From Dysgonomonas gadei ATCC BAA-286 (GTDB lineage: Bacteria > Bacteroidota > Bacteroidia > Bacteroidales > Dysgonomonadaceae), in assembly GCF_000213555.1 (NCBI RefSeq), contig NZ_GL891982.1:147910-211909 (forward strand): 64,000 nt of DNA, in the 5' to 3' direction. Below the pieces are notes generated by a model. That model searched no databases. It was not told where the DNA came from and worked only from the letters and a program-made list of their open reading frames with translations. Positions 39,030-49,271 of the stretch are shown here, piece after piece (positions within the stretch are counted from its first letter, which is position 1; every line of letters begins with the position of its first letter). The translations under genes were made by a program, and so were the position numbers.

Positions 39030-40064
39030 TCAGGATAACCCACCTTTCATTCTCAGTTTTTCAACAAATTCATCTACTATAGCCTCCGGAGTAACCCATG
39101 AGGTAATAAACCGTACAGCCGTTTGCTTTTCGTCTACAATACTCCATACCAGGCACCCGTAATTATCCTGCATATGCTTTAATAATTCGTTTGGCAATAT
39201 TGGAAATATCTGGTTCGTATCTGAATCGATAAGTAAAGAAAATCCTTTCGCTTTGAATGCGGCCGCCATCTTTGCGGCCATACGATTGGCATGGTCTGCC
39301 AGATTAAATATTAGATTGTCCCGCAGTAGCTTATCGAACTGTATTCCCATTGCCCGGCCTTTTGCGGTAAGTGCCCCCCGCTGCTTGAGATGAAATTTGA
39401 AATCTTTCTTCAATTCAGGATTTGTTATCACAACGGCCTCTCCAAGTAATGCTCCGCATTTAGTACCTCCAATATAAAACACATCGGTCAGCGCTGCTAT
39501 ATCTGCCAAAGTCATATCATTAGAGGGGGCAGTCAAAGCCATCGGCAATCTGGCTCCATCCATAAATAAGATAAGATCATTAGCCTTACAAAATGTATAT
39601 AAATCAGTCAGTTCCTGTCTTGTATACACTGTCCCGAGCTCCGTGGAATTTGAAATATATACGACCCTCGTACGCACCACATGGTGTCCTCTTATTTTGT
39701 TCAGAAACGGTTTTATATCTGCAGGATATAATTTCCCGTTACTTGTGGGAGCTGCCTCAACCTTGTGTCCGGTAGCCTCTATAGCTCCGGCTTCATTTAC
39801 ATAAATATGCCCTGTGGTGGCAGCGACCACCGATTCGAATGGGCGAAGGATAGAGCCTAGCACTGTAAGGTTAGCCAAAGTCCCTCCCGAAATCATATGT
39901 ACATCGGCATCACTATCGGTCAATTCCCTGATCATTCTTTCAGCATTGCGGCTATATTCATCGTCGCCATATCCGGGTTGCTGAGAATAATTACTTCTTG
40001 TCAAAGCCTCTAATATAGAGGGATGGCACCCTTCTGCATAATCGTTCGCAAAACTGTATATCAT
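39030..40064 (-). CDS. Threonine aldolase-like PLP enzyme
   Basis: 344 residues, beta-eliminating lyase family. It cleaves (allo-)threonine to glycine and acetaldehyde. The PLP lysine is in FYIGGTKCGALLGEAVV at about 200, DGARLPMAL holds the cofactor-contacting Asp, and GYGDDEYSRNAERMIRELTD the N-terminal dimer segment. The family is the low-specificity LtaE type. Cytoplasmic, stand-alone gene. Confidence 0.85.
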   Translation of the reverse strand: MIYSFANDYAEGCHPSILEALTRSNYSQQPGYGDDEYSRNAERMIRELTDSDADVHMISGGTLANLTVLGSILRPFESVVAATTGHIYVNEAGAIEATGHKVEAAPTSNGKLYPADIKPFLNKIRGHHVVRTRVVYISNSTELGTVYTRQELTDLYTFCKANDLILFMDGARLPMALTAPSNDMTLADIAALTDVFYIGGTKCGALLGEAVVITNPELKKDFKFHLKQRGALTAKGRAMGIQFDKLLRDNLIFNLADHANRMAAKMAAAFKAKGFSLLIDSDTNQIFPILPNELLKHMQDNYGCLVWSIVDEKQTAVRFITSWVTPEAIVDEFVEKLRMKGGLS

Positions 40065-40252
40065 CTTTATTTGTAGTTATTAAGGTCGCAGACCAATTCA
40101 TTGATTCATTAAGTTAAACCTAATGACTAGTCAGAGATTCTAAGACTATCATTAAATACTTACTTTTACTTAATTGCCTACAAATGTAATATCTTAACAG
40201 GAAAAAAAGGAATGTAAGGTATGAAATAAATCATATATTCAATAAATGGCAA

Positions 40253-41209
40253 TTAACCATTTATACCCTTCTGAGAACCGGACCCGACAAGCTGTTTTTT
40301 GTACTTTCTTCCTTTCAACAATGCGCTCAATGCCTCATCCAAATGTTCGAAAATAAAACGATAATGCAGATCGGAAAGATGCTGAGGAATTGCCCGCTGA
40401 CCATCTACTACCATCGTGGCCGCTTCGCTCATAACAAGTTTCATTATAAATGCAGGCATGCGAAATATACGTGGTCGATAGAGGGTAGCTGACAATATAT
40501 TGGAAAAACGCTTATTTGTCACCGGATTGGGAGCTGTAAGATTAAATATACCCTGAGCTTCGGGCATATCCATCAGGTAAATAATGGCATTCACCATATC
40601 CTGTATATGTATCCATGATATATACTGACTCCCTTTACCGAGAGTACATCCCAAGCCCAGACGAAAAGGCAAAGTAAGGATAGCCAACATCCCACCCTCC
40701 TTTGATAGAACGACCCCCGTACGCGATATGCAGACCCTCGTCTTGTCGCTTTGAGCTGCCAATGCCAATTCTTCCCATTTTTTGCATAATTGATGAGTAA
40801 ATTCATCGTTAAACCCTGACTTCTCAGTCAAAATATTATTATTATCCTGCGCACCATAATACCCGATAGCCGAACCGGATATAAATACTTTAGGAGGTCT
40901 GTCACTGGCTTTTATCAACTCTGTGAGCCGACGGGTTATATTCCAGCGGCTATTACACAAACGCTCTTTCTGCTTTTTAGTCCAGCGTTTCCCGATAATA
41001 GGCTCTCCCGCCAGATTTATGACAGCATCGTACCCATCAAGAGACTTCATAGCTTGCAATGATGTACAAAATTTTGCCTGTTTCTCGAGCTTCTTCTCAG
41101 CCTTAAGCGGATTACGGCTCAGAACCATAACATCATGGCCTTGCCTGATGAGTGTCTTAACCAAAGCTGTACCAATCAGCCCTGTGCCTCCGGTAATAAA
41201 AATATGCAT
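40253..41209 (-). CDS. TIGR01777-type NAD(P)-dependent epimerase
   Basis: 318 residues from ATG 41209 (MHIFITGGTGLIGTALVKTL), with the Rossmann GGTGLIG nucleotide loop at the very start; an upstream ATG 41230 would add seven unneeded residues. FISGSAIGYYGAQ is the active-site region (S..GYYG), and the SDR39U1/YfcH C-terminal domain contains FNLTAPNPVTNKRF and PAFIMKLVMSEAA. Substrate unknown. In the family the function is still undefined. Confidence 0.85.
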   Translation of the reverse strand: MHIFITGGTGLIGTALVKTLIRQGHDVMVLSRNPLKAEKKLEKQAKFCTSLQAMKSLDGYDAVINLAGEPIIGKRWTKKQKERLCNSRWNITRRLTELIKASDRPPKVFISGSAIGYYGAQDNNNILTEKSGFNDEFTHQLCKKWEELALAAQSDKTRVCISRTGVVLSKEGGMLAILTLPFRLGLGCTLGKGSQYISWIHIQDMVNAIIYLMDMPEAQGIFNLTAPNPVTNKRFSNILSATLYRPRIFRMPAFIMKLVMSEAATMVVDGQRAIPQHLSDLHYRFIFEHLDEALSALLKGRKYKKQLVGSGSQKGING

Positions 41210-41329
41210 AGCTGTCTTTTTTTTGAGCAATGAGTTACTTATCTACTATAAAACAGCAATATACATCTTAATGTTTACCTGAGTCCGTTAATGTTTTCTT
41301 TTTTATTACGGCTTTTGATTATGAACTTT

Positions 41330-41899
41330 CTATTTTCCGTAAATGTAGTCTTTCAGCTCATTCAGTTCATAGGCAATCTGATCTTCCCATTCTTTTTGCT
41401 TAACCGGATCACCAGCCGAATTGGTTTCCTGAGTATATTTGCTTCTGCGGTCGAGAAATTCCGACATCACTTTCCAGTTCAGCTCATCAGCAACCTTAGT
41501 TCCCGAGATCAACAATTTTCGATTTTCTTTTAGCGCTTTTCGGAGTTCACGGGCATACACTTCACTCAAATCGAAAAGCGTTTGCTGGTAAAGTAAATAT
41601 TGTTGTACATTACCGGTAGTATCAATCTGGGAAGTCGATTTAACCATATAATTACGAACATTTTTATTGAAATTCTTACTGACAAAGTTAAAACGGCTCA
41701 CCTCATAGTCGATAGCGAAATCTGCCGAAGTGGCTCCGCTTTCCAGATTCTTTGTTTTGATACCAAAATCATCAACAATCAGCTTTTGTCTATCATTCCA
41801 ATATACTCTGTCGTCATCCTTTTTTTGAGAATAAGCAACTGCGAAAACGAGAAGAAAAAAACTCAGGATAAGTAGTCTTTTAGATTTTAAAAGTTCCAT
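41330..41899 (-). CDS. Secreted protein of unknown function
   Basis: 189 residues with signal peptide (LLILSFFLLVFAVAYSQ). The mature part is charged and mixed alpha/beta (DFAIDYEVSRFNFVSKNFNK; DLSEVYARELRKALKENRKL). No motif recognised. It resembles small periplasmic proteins of Bacteroidetes with a predicted protease-like DUF922 fold, but the HExxH-type site is not seen. Confidence 0.6.
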   Translation of the reverse strand: MELLKSKRLLILSFFLLVFAVAYSQKKDDDRVYWNDRQKLIVDDFGIKTKNLESGATSADFAIDYEVSRFNFVSKNFNKNVRNYMVKSTSQIDTTGNVQQYLLYQQTLFDLSEVYARELRKALKENRKLLISGTKVADELNWKVMSEFLDRRSKYTQETNSAGDPVKQKEWEDQIAYELNELKDYIYGK

Positions 41900-42125
41900 A
41901 GCGGTATCATTTTATCGTTTAACGGATAAATGTATGGAAAATGCCATTATAGCAAAGGTAAAAGGCCGGTTATTATTAAGTTGAATAACAAAATAAAACT
42001 TATTTTTGCATACATTAAACTTGAGATATTCTCTGTTTATTTTCTTCTTGCGCTACAGAATCCTTTTTATATTAATGATATACTTTTATTTGTTTATCCG
42101 AATAAGCATTGCTTTACGGCCCGTT

Positions 42126-43178
42126 TTATCCCGCAGGCATAGCCGGCATCAATTTACAGCATCGAGCAAGTATCTGCAACCCATTCATCTGAAAAAGTGT
42201 CTGATTTTTCGCCCTTATAGAAAAATCCCTGCATAAAATAAAAGAAAGTGTAAGCAGAGGAAACAATCCTGTATTATTCATAGATGAACCATTAGATAGC
42301 CAACCCGGACTTTGTCCCGGTATTGTCCACCCCCTCATACTAAAAAGATAATCTACAATCCAGGGTCTTTCTATATCGGCCCGTGTAAATTTCAGGCTTA
42401 TATCTACCTGTTCATTATCCTCACTCATGCAAGTAAAGGAAGTATCTGCCCAATTGAAAGAAACATCAGCTGGTGAAGCAAAATGAAGTGGTAATATATT
42501 TGACGGGCAATAAGTAAGCATAGGATTATTTACGCTGCTCTTTTCCAGCCTGGCCACCAAAGAGTTTGCATATAACAAGACCCGTTCAACAGGCAGGGTA
42601 GTACCACCGCCCGATGTATATAACTTCAATTTTCCTCTTTTTACCAGGTCTTCATTCTCAGTTTCTATCTGTTCTATTTGTTTTGTGCCTACGATACCGG
42701 ATATGGTCAGCGATTTAATCTTTTCCTTAGCCCTTTCCACCGATTTGATACGCTCCGAATCGTCCGGTTTCATTTCCGGCAGCTGATTTTTTATTTCTTC
42801 AAACTCTTCATCAGATAGCATCCCATCTGCACTCCCATTGCTTACCGCCGTTTTTGTACTACGCACAGGTTGAGCAGGCAAGATCAAATTACGGTAAACG
42901 CTTTCTACCGTGTTGTTGGATGGAAAATAGTTATCACTCCACATCGGAATAGTATCTACCAGTGACGAGATATTTTCTATAGCGATTTGGCTTCCATCCG
43001 GATTATTTACCGACCAGGGATTAGCATACTGCGATTCTTCCAGAACATCGGGAGGCCATGAGAACAGATATTTAATCTGATCGCCTGCCGTACCCATAAA
43101 TGACTGGGTTATAAACCCGTCGATGAGCAGAGCCCTCAGGGCTCGCTGTACGTTAGAGTCTTTTATGATTGGATTCAT
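42126..43178 (-). CDS. Uncharacterised paralog 2 of a tandem pair
   Basis: 350 residues, no signal peptide. It shares motifs with the upstream gene: SQYANPWSVNNPDGS against the neighbour's FANPQSPANPNGS near 55; SLKFTRADIERPW against SFKFTRVQINRPW; a GW.......GLFPLLTLSFILCRDFSIRA stretch; and LQILARCCKLMPAMP at the end. The central 100 residues are shorter than in its partner. The FTRV.I.RPW...F....W pattern recurs in uncharacterised bacterial and fungal proteins, but no function is known to me. Confidence 0.65.
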   Translation of the reverse strand: MNPIIKDSNVQRALRALLIDGFITQSFMGTAGDQIKYLFSWPPDVLEESQYANPWSVNNPDGSQIAIENISSLVDTIPMWSDNYFPSNNTVESVYRNLILPAQPVRSTKTAVSNGSADGMLSDEEFEEIKNQLPEMKPDDSERIKSVERAKEKIKSLTISGIVGTKQIEQIETENEDLVKRGKLKLYTSGGGTTLPVERVLLYANSLVARLEKSSVNNPMLTYCPSNILPLHFASPADVSFNWADTSFTCMSEDNEQVDISLKFTRADIERPWIVDYLFSMRGWTIPGQSPGWLSNGSSMNNTGLFPLLTLSFILCRDFSIRAKNQTLFQMNGLQILARCCKLMPAMPAG

Positions 43179-43253
43179 TTATGTATATATCATTAAGGTA
43201 AAAAGAGGTAGCAGAGGATATATATCCCATCCCCTGCCCCCTTATTCAGTTAT

Positions 43254-44642
43254 TTATTGTGGTGGACATTCCGGCACAATAGTACTTAGCCATCCTATAA
43301 TCTGCAAACCTTCATTTTTAAGCGTTTTTCCGTCAAAAGAGGATGCAAATTTCTTATCGCTACTACCATGCTCGTATCCCCCACTGATAGCGAATGGTCC
43401 CCATCCGAAAGAAGCCTTCGTTTTCAGTTTGCTTGTTATCAGCTCTGAATCCTCTTTCGAGAAATCTGCTTTTACGGACAAATCCCTTACAGCAATAAAA
43501 CTGGTTGGCAACATAGGGAAAGGTGTGTTGAGTGGTTGATTTCTTGTTCCACTGGATAATCCTCCTTTTTTATATGCATTCCCAAGCGACCATCCTTTGA
43601 TAGAATACAGCAAGTGATTGTACCACGGACGATTGATCTGCACACGGGTAAACTTAAATGACACTGTCAGATTTGTTGTCTGTTTACTCATCGATACATG
43701 TGAGTCTTCTTTATCGAAACTACCGCCTACATGCCATAATCCCCAACTGGCATTACCACCTGCACTGATTTTTGAGAAATCGGAATGTTCATTAGTCTTC
43801 AGAGTTTTAGAATCCAGAGTCACTGATGTCCATGTACTGGCGGCACTCGGAGCAAACCAGTTGGCTGGTATCGCATAAGCCGGATAGTATACACTATTCG
43901 GGTCGGATATATCTCCTCGCTGATATTTATCATATTGCAATTGCGCATTATTAAATACCTGACCGACCTGATTGTTTATATACTGAGCTTCAACTGCCAG
44001 CATATCTTCGACCCTGGCTTTCTGGGCATTAGTCCAGTCCTGATAAGCAGAGTCTGCCTTCGATATATACCTTGGGCCTAATAAGCTCCATTGTTTTTGA
44101 TCTGCCGGCTTACTCATATCAAGGGCGAAATAAGCAGCTATCAAACTGGTCAATGCATCATTATATGCATCCATCTTACGCTTATAGTTAGTATAAACCG
44201 GAGAGTCTACCTTTACGGTGATAGGTTTTCCTTCACCGTCAAAGTCCGTACCATCTGCATGCAAAAAATTATACGCTTCTTCATATCTCTTTTTTGCATA
44301 CTCGTCAATAGGTGGTGGTGTTACCGTTGCCTTAACAGTCAAGGGGTAAATACCCTTCGACAGAGTGTGTCCGTTTTCGGCAGTAATAGGATTGATACTA
44401 AACAAGCGGTCTACCAATTGCGAGAAATTTTGTACAGATTTTTCACTTCCATTAGGATTTGCCGGCGATTGAGGATTGGCAAAAGATTCGAGATCAATAG
44501 CTTGTCCGGGCCAGTTTAGCGACAAGTATATGTTTTGGTTCTGGCTTGTTCCCTGTAGCTTGAGGTCTGCAGGCGGATCAGCATAGGCACTAAACAACGT
44601 GTCATAAATAGACTGTAACATCATTTTATCGATGTCTGCCAT
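43254..44642 (-). CDS. Uncharacterised paralog 1 of a tandem pair
   Basis: 462 residues, no signal peptide. N-terminus LQSIYDTLFSAYADPPADLK, then SLNWPGQAIDLESFANP. A helical middle follows (YKRKMDAYNDALTSLIAAYF; ARVEDMLAVEAQYINNQVGQ), then a beta-rich C-terminal domain with NLTVSFKFTRVQINRPWYNH, FPMLPTSFIAVRDLSVKADF and LQIIGWLSTIVPECPPQ. First gene of a two-gene unit with a 75-bp gap. The helical stalk followed by a beta domain, in two related copies, recalls proteins that associate or oligomerise, but that is speculation. Confidence 0.65.
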   Translation of the reverse strand: MADIDKMMLQSIYDTLFSAYADPPADLKLQGTSQNQNIYLSLNWPGQAIDLESFANPQSPANPNGSEKSVQNFSQLVDRLFSINPITAENGHTLSKGIYPLTVKATVTPPPIDEYAKKRYEEAYNFLHADGTDFDGEGKPITVKVDSPVYTNYKRKMDAYNDALTSLIAAYFALDMSKPADQKQWSLLGPRYISKADSAYQDWTNAQKARVEDMLAVEAQYINNQVGQVFNNAQLQYDKYQRGDISDPNSVYYPAYAIPANWFAPSAASTWTSVTLDSKTLKTNEHSDFSKISAGGNASWGLWHVGGSFDKEDSHVSMSKQTTNLTVSFKFTRVQINRPWYNHLLYSIKGWSLGNAYKKGGLSSGTRNQPLNTPFPMLPTSFIAVRDLSVKADFSKEDSELITSKLKTKASFGWGPFAISGGYEHGSSDKKFASSFDGKTLKNEGLQIIGWLSTIVPECPPQ

Positions 44643-45117
44643 AGTAGTAATGTTTTTAGATTAGTACTCTAGTAACTATATAGAATGCATTCATATATTT
44701 CATATTTGAAATGGGAATTTCCTTTCCCGAATATTATTTAATATAATAATTCAATATTATGTTACGAAAACTCTCAATATGATTTGTTAAAGCTATTTCT
44801 AAATACAGTCTAAATCTCAATAGATTTAGTAAGAAGGCAAATTGGGCATCGTTTGTTAATATTACAACATCGATTTTTAATAAAAGTTCATCATTTAAAT
44901 AATTATTTTAAGTTAATTTTAAAAATATCACACAAATAGCCCGTAAATAGCTGTTAAAATCACAAAAAAATTCTGATGAATTATATGTTAACAAGGATAT
45001 CCGTTTTTCTAAAATTTTCTATCGTTCATAATATTTGCTATAGAAAAAATTAAGTATCTTCACATTGTAAAAAAATGACAACAATTCGACAAACTAAAAA
45101 ACGAAAACAATATAAAC
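44643..45117. other. Divergent intergenic region
   Basis: 475 bp of very AT-rich DNA between the paralog pair (minus) and the DUF2461 gene (plus). TATCTTCA at 45055-45062, one mismatch from TAnnTTTG, could be the -7 of the latter. No repeat, RNA gene or further frame is seen. Confidence 0.5.
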
Positions 45118-45783
45118 ATGCTAAAAAAGGATACACTGGATTTCCTCGCCGCACTTAAGGAAAACAACTATCGCGAATGGTTTACCGAAAACAAAAAATG
45201 GTATGAAAGAGCACGTGCCGACTATGAAAAACTGGTAGGACAGACAATACAGGCAATAGCCACATTCGACCCTGAAATAGGATTGCTGGAGCCGAAAAAA
45301 TGTATCTTCCGCATCTATAGGGATGTGCGTTTTTCTACAGATAAGTCTCCTTACAAAACGCATTTCGGGGCAGTATTCCGTCCACGCACACTTGATAAAT
45401 CGTCAGGTTATTACCTGCATATCGACCCGGAGGAAAGTTTTATTTCGTGCGGGCATTATATGCTGATGCCTGATCAATTAAAAAAAGTAAGAAGAGGTAT
45501 ATATGACGACTTCGAACTGTTTCAGGAAATACTCAACGAAAAGCGCTTCAAAAAGGAGATAGGAGATCTTTACCGCGACGAGGACGCCTTGCAGCGTGTA
45601 CCCAATGGATTCGACAAAAACCATCCCGCAGCCGAATATCTGAAATTGAAGCATTTTTATGCCTACAAGCCAATCCCTGCTGAAATGCTATTCAGTGACA
45701 ACCTGATACCATACATCAAAGACATGTATAAACTGATGCAGCCATTGAGCGAATTTCTGAACGATTTAATAATGGAGGATTAA
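45118..45783 (+). CDS. DUF2461 (TIGR02453) family protein
   Basis: 221 residues, cytoplasmic. LDFLAALKENNYREWFTENK at the start, then FRIYRDVRFSTDKSPYKTHF (the invariant R..RDxRFSxDKxPYK block) and GYYLHIDPEESFISCGHYML are diagnostic of the family. Function unknown, although the family is widespread and highly conserved. Start ATG 45118. Followed 73 bp later by the CNNM/CorC gene. Confidence 0.9.
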   Translation: MLKKDTLDFLAALKENNYREWFTENKKWYERARADYEKLVGQTIQAIATFDPEIGLLEPKKCIFRIYRDVRFSTDKSPYKTHFGAVFRPRTLDKSSGYYLHIDPEESFISCGHYMLMPDQLKKVRRGIYDDFELFQEILNEKRFKKEIGDLYRDEDALQRVPNGFDKNHPAAEYLKLKHFYAYKPIPAEMLFSDNLIPYIKDMYKLMQPLSEFLNDLIMED

Positions 45784-45856
45784 CAAATATTCCTTTTTCT
45801 TAATTTGGAAAAAATAGCGATAGCCAATATCTTTACGGTATCAATAAAGAATATAT

Positions 45857-47119
45857 ATGGAAATCGCAATAATCGTTGCATTAATACTATTGAATGGTAT
45901 TTTCTCAATGTCCGAAATAGCAGTTGTGTCTGCCCGTAAGTCCAGTTTGAATAATGAAGCCAAACGAGGAAACAAATCTGCCCAGTCTGCTGTAAATCTG
46001 GCTAATAACCCCAACCGGTTCTTATCTACTGTGCAGGTTGGGATTACCTTAATCGGAATCCTGACCGGTCTTTATTCGGGAGATGTATTAGCTGATGATT
46101 TTGCCAAGGTACTAAGTAATACAGGCATTCCTCAGCAGTATGTTCTGACCGTTTCAAAGGTGAGCATTGTTATTGTGGTTACCTATTTTACAATTGTCTT
46201 CGGTGAATTGGTTCCTAAAAGGATCGGTTTAAGTGCCGCCGAAAAGATAGCCAAATTTATAGCCCGCCCCATGCACTATCTCTCTATAGTCGCATCTCCT
46301 TTTGTATGGGTTCTCTCTAAAAGCACCTCTCTGATATTTAACCTTCTGGGCATTAAAAATTCGGACACAAAAGTGACGGAAGAAGAGATAAAGTCAATGA
46401 TTCAGGAAGGAACCGAAGGGGGCGAAGTTCAGGAGGTAGAACAGGATATAGTAGAACGTGTTTTCACATTGGGCGACAGGGATCTGGAATCTATTATGAC
46501 TTACCGGGGGGAAATAGTATGGATAGATACCGATATGACCAATCAGGAAATAATCGGGATTATACAGAATAATCCATTCGACAAATATCCTGTAGGTAAT
46601 AAGGATCTGGATCATGTGGAAGGTATTGTGCACCTGAAGGATATGTTCGGAAAAATAGAAGACCCCGATTTTGATATTATGCAGGTAGTACGTCCCGTCC
46701 ATTATTTTTACGAAAACATGGAAGTCTACAGCGCTTTGGAAGAAATGAAGATGAAGCATGTACAATACGCCCTTGTTTGTGACGAATTCGGTATCGTACG
46801 CGGTATCGTCACCCTTAAAGATATTCTGGAAGCATTGGTAGGAACAATCCTCGACCCGCATGAAGAACCCGACATCGTGCAGCGACAGGATGGCAGCTGC
46901 CTTGTAGACGGACAATGCTCATTCTATGATTTCCTTACTTATTTCAAAAAAGGCGATTTATATTCTAAATATGAATACAATACACTTAGCGGACTGATAC
47001 TAGACTTATTGGAGCATATACCCAGAACAGGCGAATTATTGACATGGAAAGGATTCTCTTTCGAGATAGTAGATATGGATGGTGCGCGTATTGACAAAGT
47101 GTTGGTGAAAAGACCGTAA
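45857..47119 (+). CDS. CNNM/CorC (hemolysin C) family membrane protein
   Basis: 420 residues. The DUF21 membrane domain (residues 1-190) starts MEIAIIVALILLNGIFSMSE, with SEIAVVSARKSSLNN the conserved motif. A CBS-domain pair (IMTYRGEIVWIDTDMTNQEI; ALEEMKMKHVQYALVCDEFG) and a C-terminal CorC_HlyC domain (YNTLSGLILDLLEHIPRTGE) follow. Relatives export magnesium or cobalt. The stop is only seven bases from the convergent DUF3943 gene's stop. Confidence 0.9.
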   Translation: MEIAIIVALILLNGIFSMSEIAVVSARKSSLNNEAKRGNKSAQSAVNLANNPNRFLSTVQVGITLIGILTGLYSGDVLADDFAKVLSNTGIPQQYVLTVSKVSIVIVVTYFTIVFGELVPKRIGLSAAEKIAKFIARPMHYLSIVASPFVWVLSKSTSLIFNLLGIKNSDTKVTEEEIKSMIQEGTEGGEVQEVEQDIVERVFTLGDRDLESIMTYRGEIVWIDTDMTNQEIIGIIQNNPFDKYPVGNKDLDHVEGIVHLKDMFGKIEDPDFDIMQVVRPVHYFYENMEVYSALEEMKMKHVQYALVCDEFGIVRGIVTLKDILEALVGTILDPHEEPDIVQRQDGSCLVDGQCSFYDFLTYFKKGDLYSKYEYNTLSGLILDLLEHIPRTGELLTWKGFSFEIVDMDGARIDKVLVKRP

Positions 47120-47125
47120 CACCTG

Positions 47126-48604
47126 CTAAAATTTATATGTAAGCATCAAACGGCCCTCTGCTGTGGAAGAAAATACATTATCGAAATATTTATAATTCGT
47201 ATCACGCGCGTAATTATAACCAATACCTGTCAGATAAAAACGGTCTTTCAGCTTCAGATCCATCCGCAGACAGACTACATTCAACACCGCTTGCGAATGG
47301 TCGCCTTGCGCATTCAGTGTTTTTTCATTCACTGTTTCCCAATTTATATCGCGTGGATAGCCTTTCCATGTAAACATACGGTATCCGTCGTCAGTCAGCG
47401 AAACACTGAATATATCCTTGTACGTAATACTGGCTCCCAATTTCCAGCTAAAGCCGCTAGCCAGATTATAATTACGGTCGTCAAGAATATAATGGTCGCT
47501 AAGAGTACCACCCAATATAATGGCATTGAAATGAGCAAAGGAGTCGAACACCCAGTTTGAAAACCGTTTGCTCTTATGTATCAGCCCCACCCCGAACGAA
47601 GCCGGCGCAGATATCTTGTAAGGTATGCGTGACGATACATCCGATATCGTATCGGAATCATAATAATCGAAATGCTGATATACTCCTATACTGAGAAAAT
47701 CCTTCGAATTATCAATAAGTTCGGCCGAATATAGCCTTCCGGTAATATTAAGTTGACTAAGCATGGGTTGTGAGCCTTGCCCGTTAATATTAGCTTTGAA
47801 TGTAAAATAATCGTATGGCTTATTTGTTTCAGCCTCGAATCTGTCGCCATATTCCACATTGATATTCGTAGCAAATCCAAGACCTTTATCTATCACGGGG
47901 TCTTCAAATTCCAAGACCCTCACCCCCATCGAAACTTCGACGCTTACATCAGGTACTCCAAACTGTTTGCCCGAAGTAGATCTTTTCCGCCAGGCATCTC
48001 CCGACATGATACGTGTGAGTCCACGCATAGGTGATATAAGAAATGCCGCAGCTTCGAGTCCGAAACGGGAAGAACCTGTACGCCTGTCGTCGAGAATCAG
48101 ATCGGAAGTACGGTAAAATACTTCGCCTATAGCCATACCGCCTATAGGTGTAGCTATTATATCATTGGTAGAGGGAAATTCATTTTCCATAAACATTTCC
48201 CACATGGCACTCCCGGCTAAAGCCAAGCCTCCCGATTCCCAATAAGTAAGGCCGTTGGCCCGTCCTGCATTGAAGTGAAGATTGCCATGATAAGGGTGTG
48301 CAAACATATTTGTTTCCAAATTATCATTGTCCCAAATGAAGCCTTTCTTAAAGTTTCGCCTTACAGACTTCATGCTGATATAAGCATAATCCCCTTTCTT
48401 TACATACCTGTCGAATGCCCATAATCCGATATTGAAACCCACAGTGGTTCCCCCGGCACGATACCAGTTCTTTTTCGAATAATATGCAATATCGAGCGAA
48501 TCGGCAAGTTTGGGTTTAGCTGTCTGGTGCCGCATGGTAATTTGCGAATACCCACTCAAAGAAATAAAGAAAAATAATATAAGGGAAAAACGGCAATTCT
48601 GCAT
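47126..48604 (-). CDS. DUF3943 outer-membrane protein
   Basis: 492 residues with signal peptide (SLILFFFISLSGYSQ). DNDNLETNMFAHPYHGNLHF and NGLTYWESGGLALAGSAMWE, ending EVFYRTSDLIL, are the DUF3943 core. The rest is beta-strand rich, ending GRLMLTYKF with a terminal Phe, as in outer-membrane barrels. Function unknown. Stand-alone gene. Confidence 0.8.
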   Translation of the reverse strand: MQNCRFSLILFFFISLSGYSQITMRHQTAKPKLADSLDIAYYSKKNWYRAGGTTVGFNIGLWAFDRYVKKGDYAYISMKSVRRNFKKGFIWDNDNLETNMFAHPYHGNLHFNAGRANGLTYWESGGLALAGSAMWEMFMENEFPSTNDIIATPIGGMAIGEVFYRTSDLILDDRRTGSSRFGLEAAAFLISPMRGLTRIMSGDAWRKRSTSGKQFGVPDVSVEVSMGVRVLEFEDPVIDKGLGFATNINVEYGDRFEAETNKPYDYFTFKANINGQGSQPMLSQLNITGRLYSAELIDNSKDFLSIGVYQHFDYYDSDTISDVSSRIPYKISAPASFGVGLIHKSKRFSNWVFDSFAHFNAIILGGTLSDHYILDDRNYNLASGFSWKLGASITYKDIFSVSLTDDGYRMFTWKGYPRDINWETVNEKTLNAQGDHSQAVLNVVCLRMDLKLKDRFYLTGIGYNYARDTNYKYFDNVFSSTAEGRLMLTYKF

Positions 48605-48687
48605 TATTATATATGAGGTTAATCTTTAGTGTGTAAGATATGATTTTTACAAAAATAGAAGAAAACATAAATAAAGAGGTGCTATGT

Positions 48688-48718
48688 AAAAAAAGACAGA
48701 GGTGAACCCTGTCTTTTT
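48688..48718 (-). terminator. Rho-independent terminator after the TetR-SMR unit
   Basis: Minus strand AAAAAGACAG-GGTTCACCT-CTGTCTTTTTTT. About 150 bp after the SMR stop and upstream of the DUF3943 start. Confidence 0.75.
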
Positions 48719-48868
48719 AATAAAATTTCACACAACACCGATATTTAAAGACGCAAAATAAGTAATTAAAAACATCATATATCAAAATGTTACCTGCTCT
48801 ATATTCAAATCAAAAATCCGCTATACCTTAGCGTCTTTCCGAGAAAGATTCATTACATATCCATATTA

Positions 48869-49195
48869 TCAATGCGATACTGCTTTTAAACCAACTACCG
48901 ATGCGATCAAGGTAACGATAAAAAATATCCGCATCAGATTGGCAGGCTCTTTAAACACAATGATCCCCAAAAGCACAGTCCCGGCAGCACCTATACCTGT
49001 AAATATGGCATACGCAGTACCCATCGGTATCGTTTGAGTAGCCTTTACCAACAATCCCATTCCCAATACCAAACATACTCCGAATGCGATATACCAATAT
49101 GTGGATTGCGGAGCGGCTACGATTTTTGCTTTTGATATACAAAAAGTAAAACCTACTTCGAAAGCACTTGCCAATAATAAATAAACCCAACTCAT
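48869..49195 (-). CDS. Small multidrug resistance (SMR) family exporter
   Basis: 108 residues from ATG 49195 (MSWVYLLLASAFEVGFTFCI); starting earlier would add 31 residues atypical for the family. Four membrane helices, with Glu13 the conserved proton/substrate site. GTAYAIFTGIGAAGTVLLGI is the third-to-fourth helix signature, closer to the SugE/Gdx (guanidinium exporter) branch than to EmrE, though uncertain. It works as an antiparallel dimer in the inner membrane. Preceded by its TetR regulator and by an operator at 49230. Confidence 0.9.
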   Translation of the reverse strand: MSWVYLLLASAFEVGFTFCISKAKIVAAPQSTYWYIAFGVCLVLGMGLLVKATQTIPMGTAYAIFTGIGAAGTVLLGIIVFKEPANLMRIFFIVTLIASVVGLKAVSH

Positions 49196-49229
49196 ATAAA
49201 ATCTATTAAAAAAAAACATCTCGATCACA

Positions 49230-49245
49230 TTAAACATTCGTTCAA
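49230..49245. promoter_or_regulatory. Probable TetR operator before the SMR gene
   Basis: TTAAACATTCGTTCAA is an imperfect palindrome nearly the same as the site at 49887, sharing the arm GTTCAA and its spacing. Located 34 bp before the SMR ATG. Confidence 0.6.
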
Positions 49246-49271
49246 TATAGTTATAAAAAAATATACAACCT

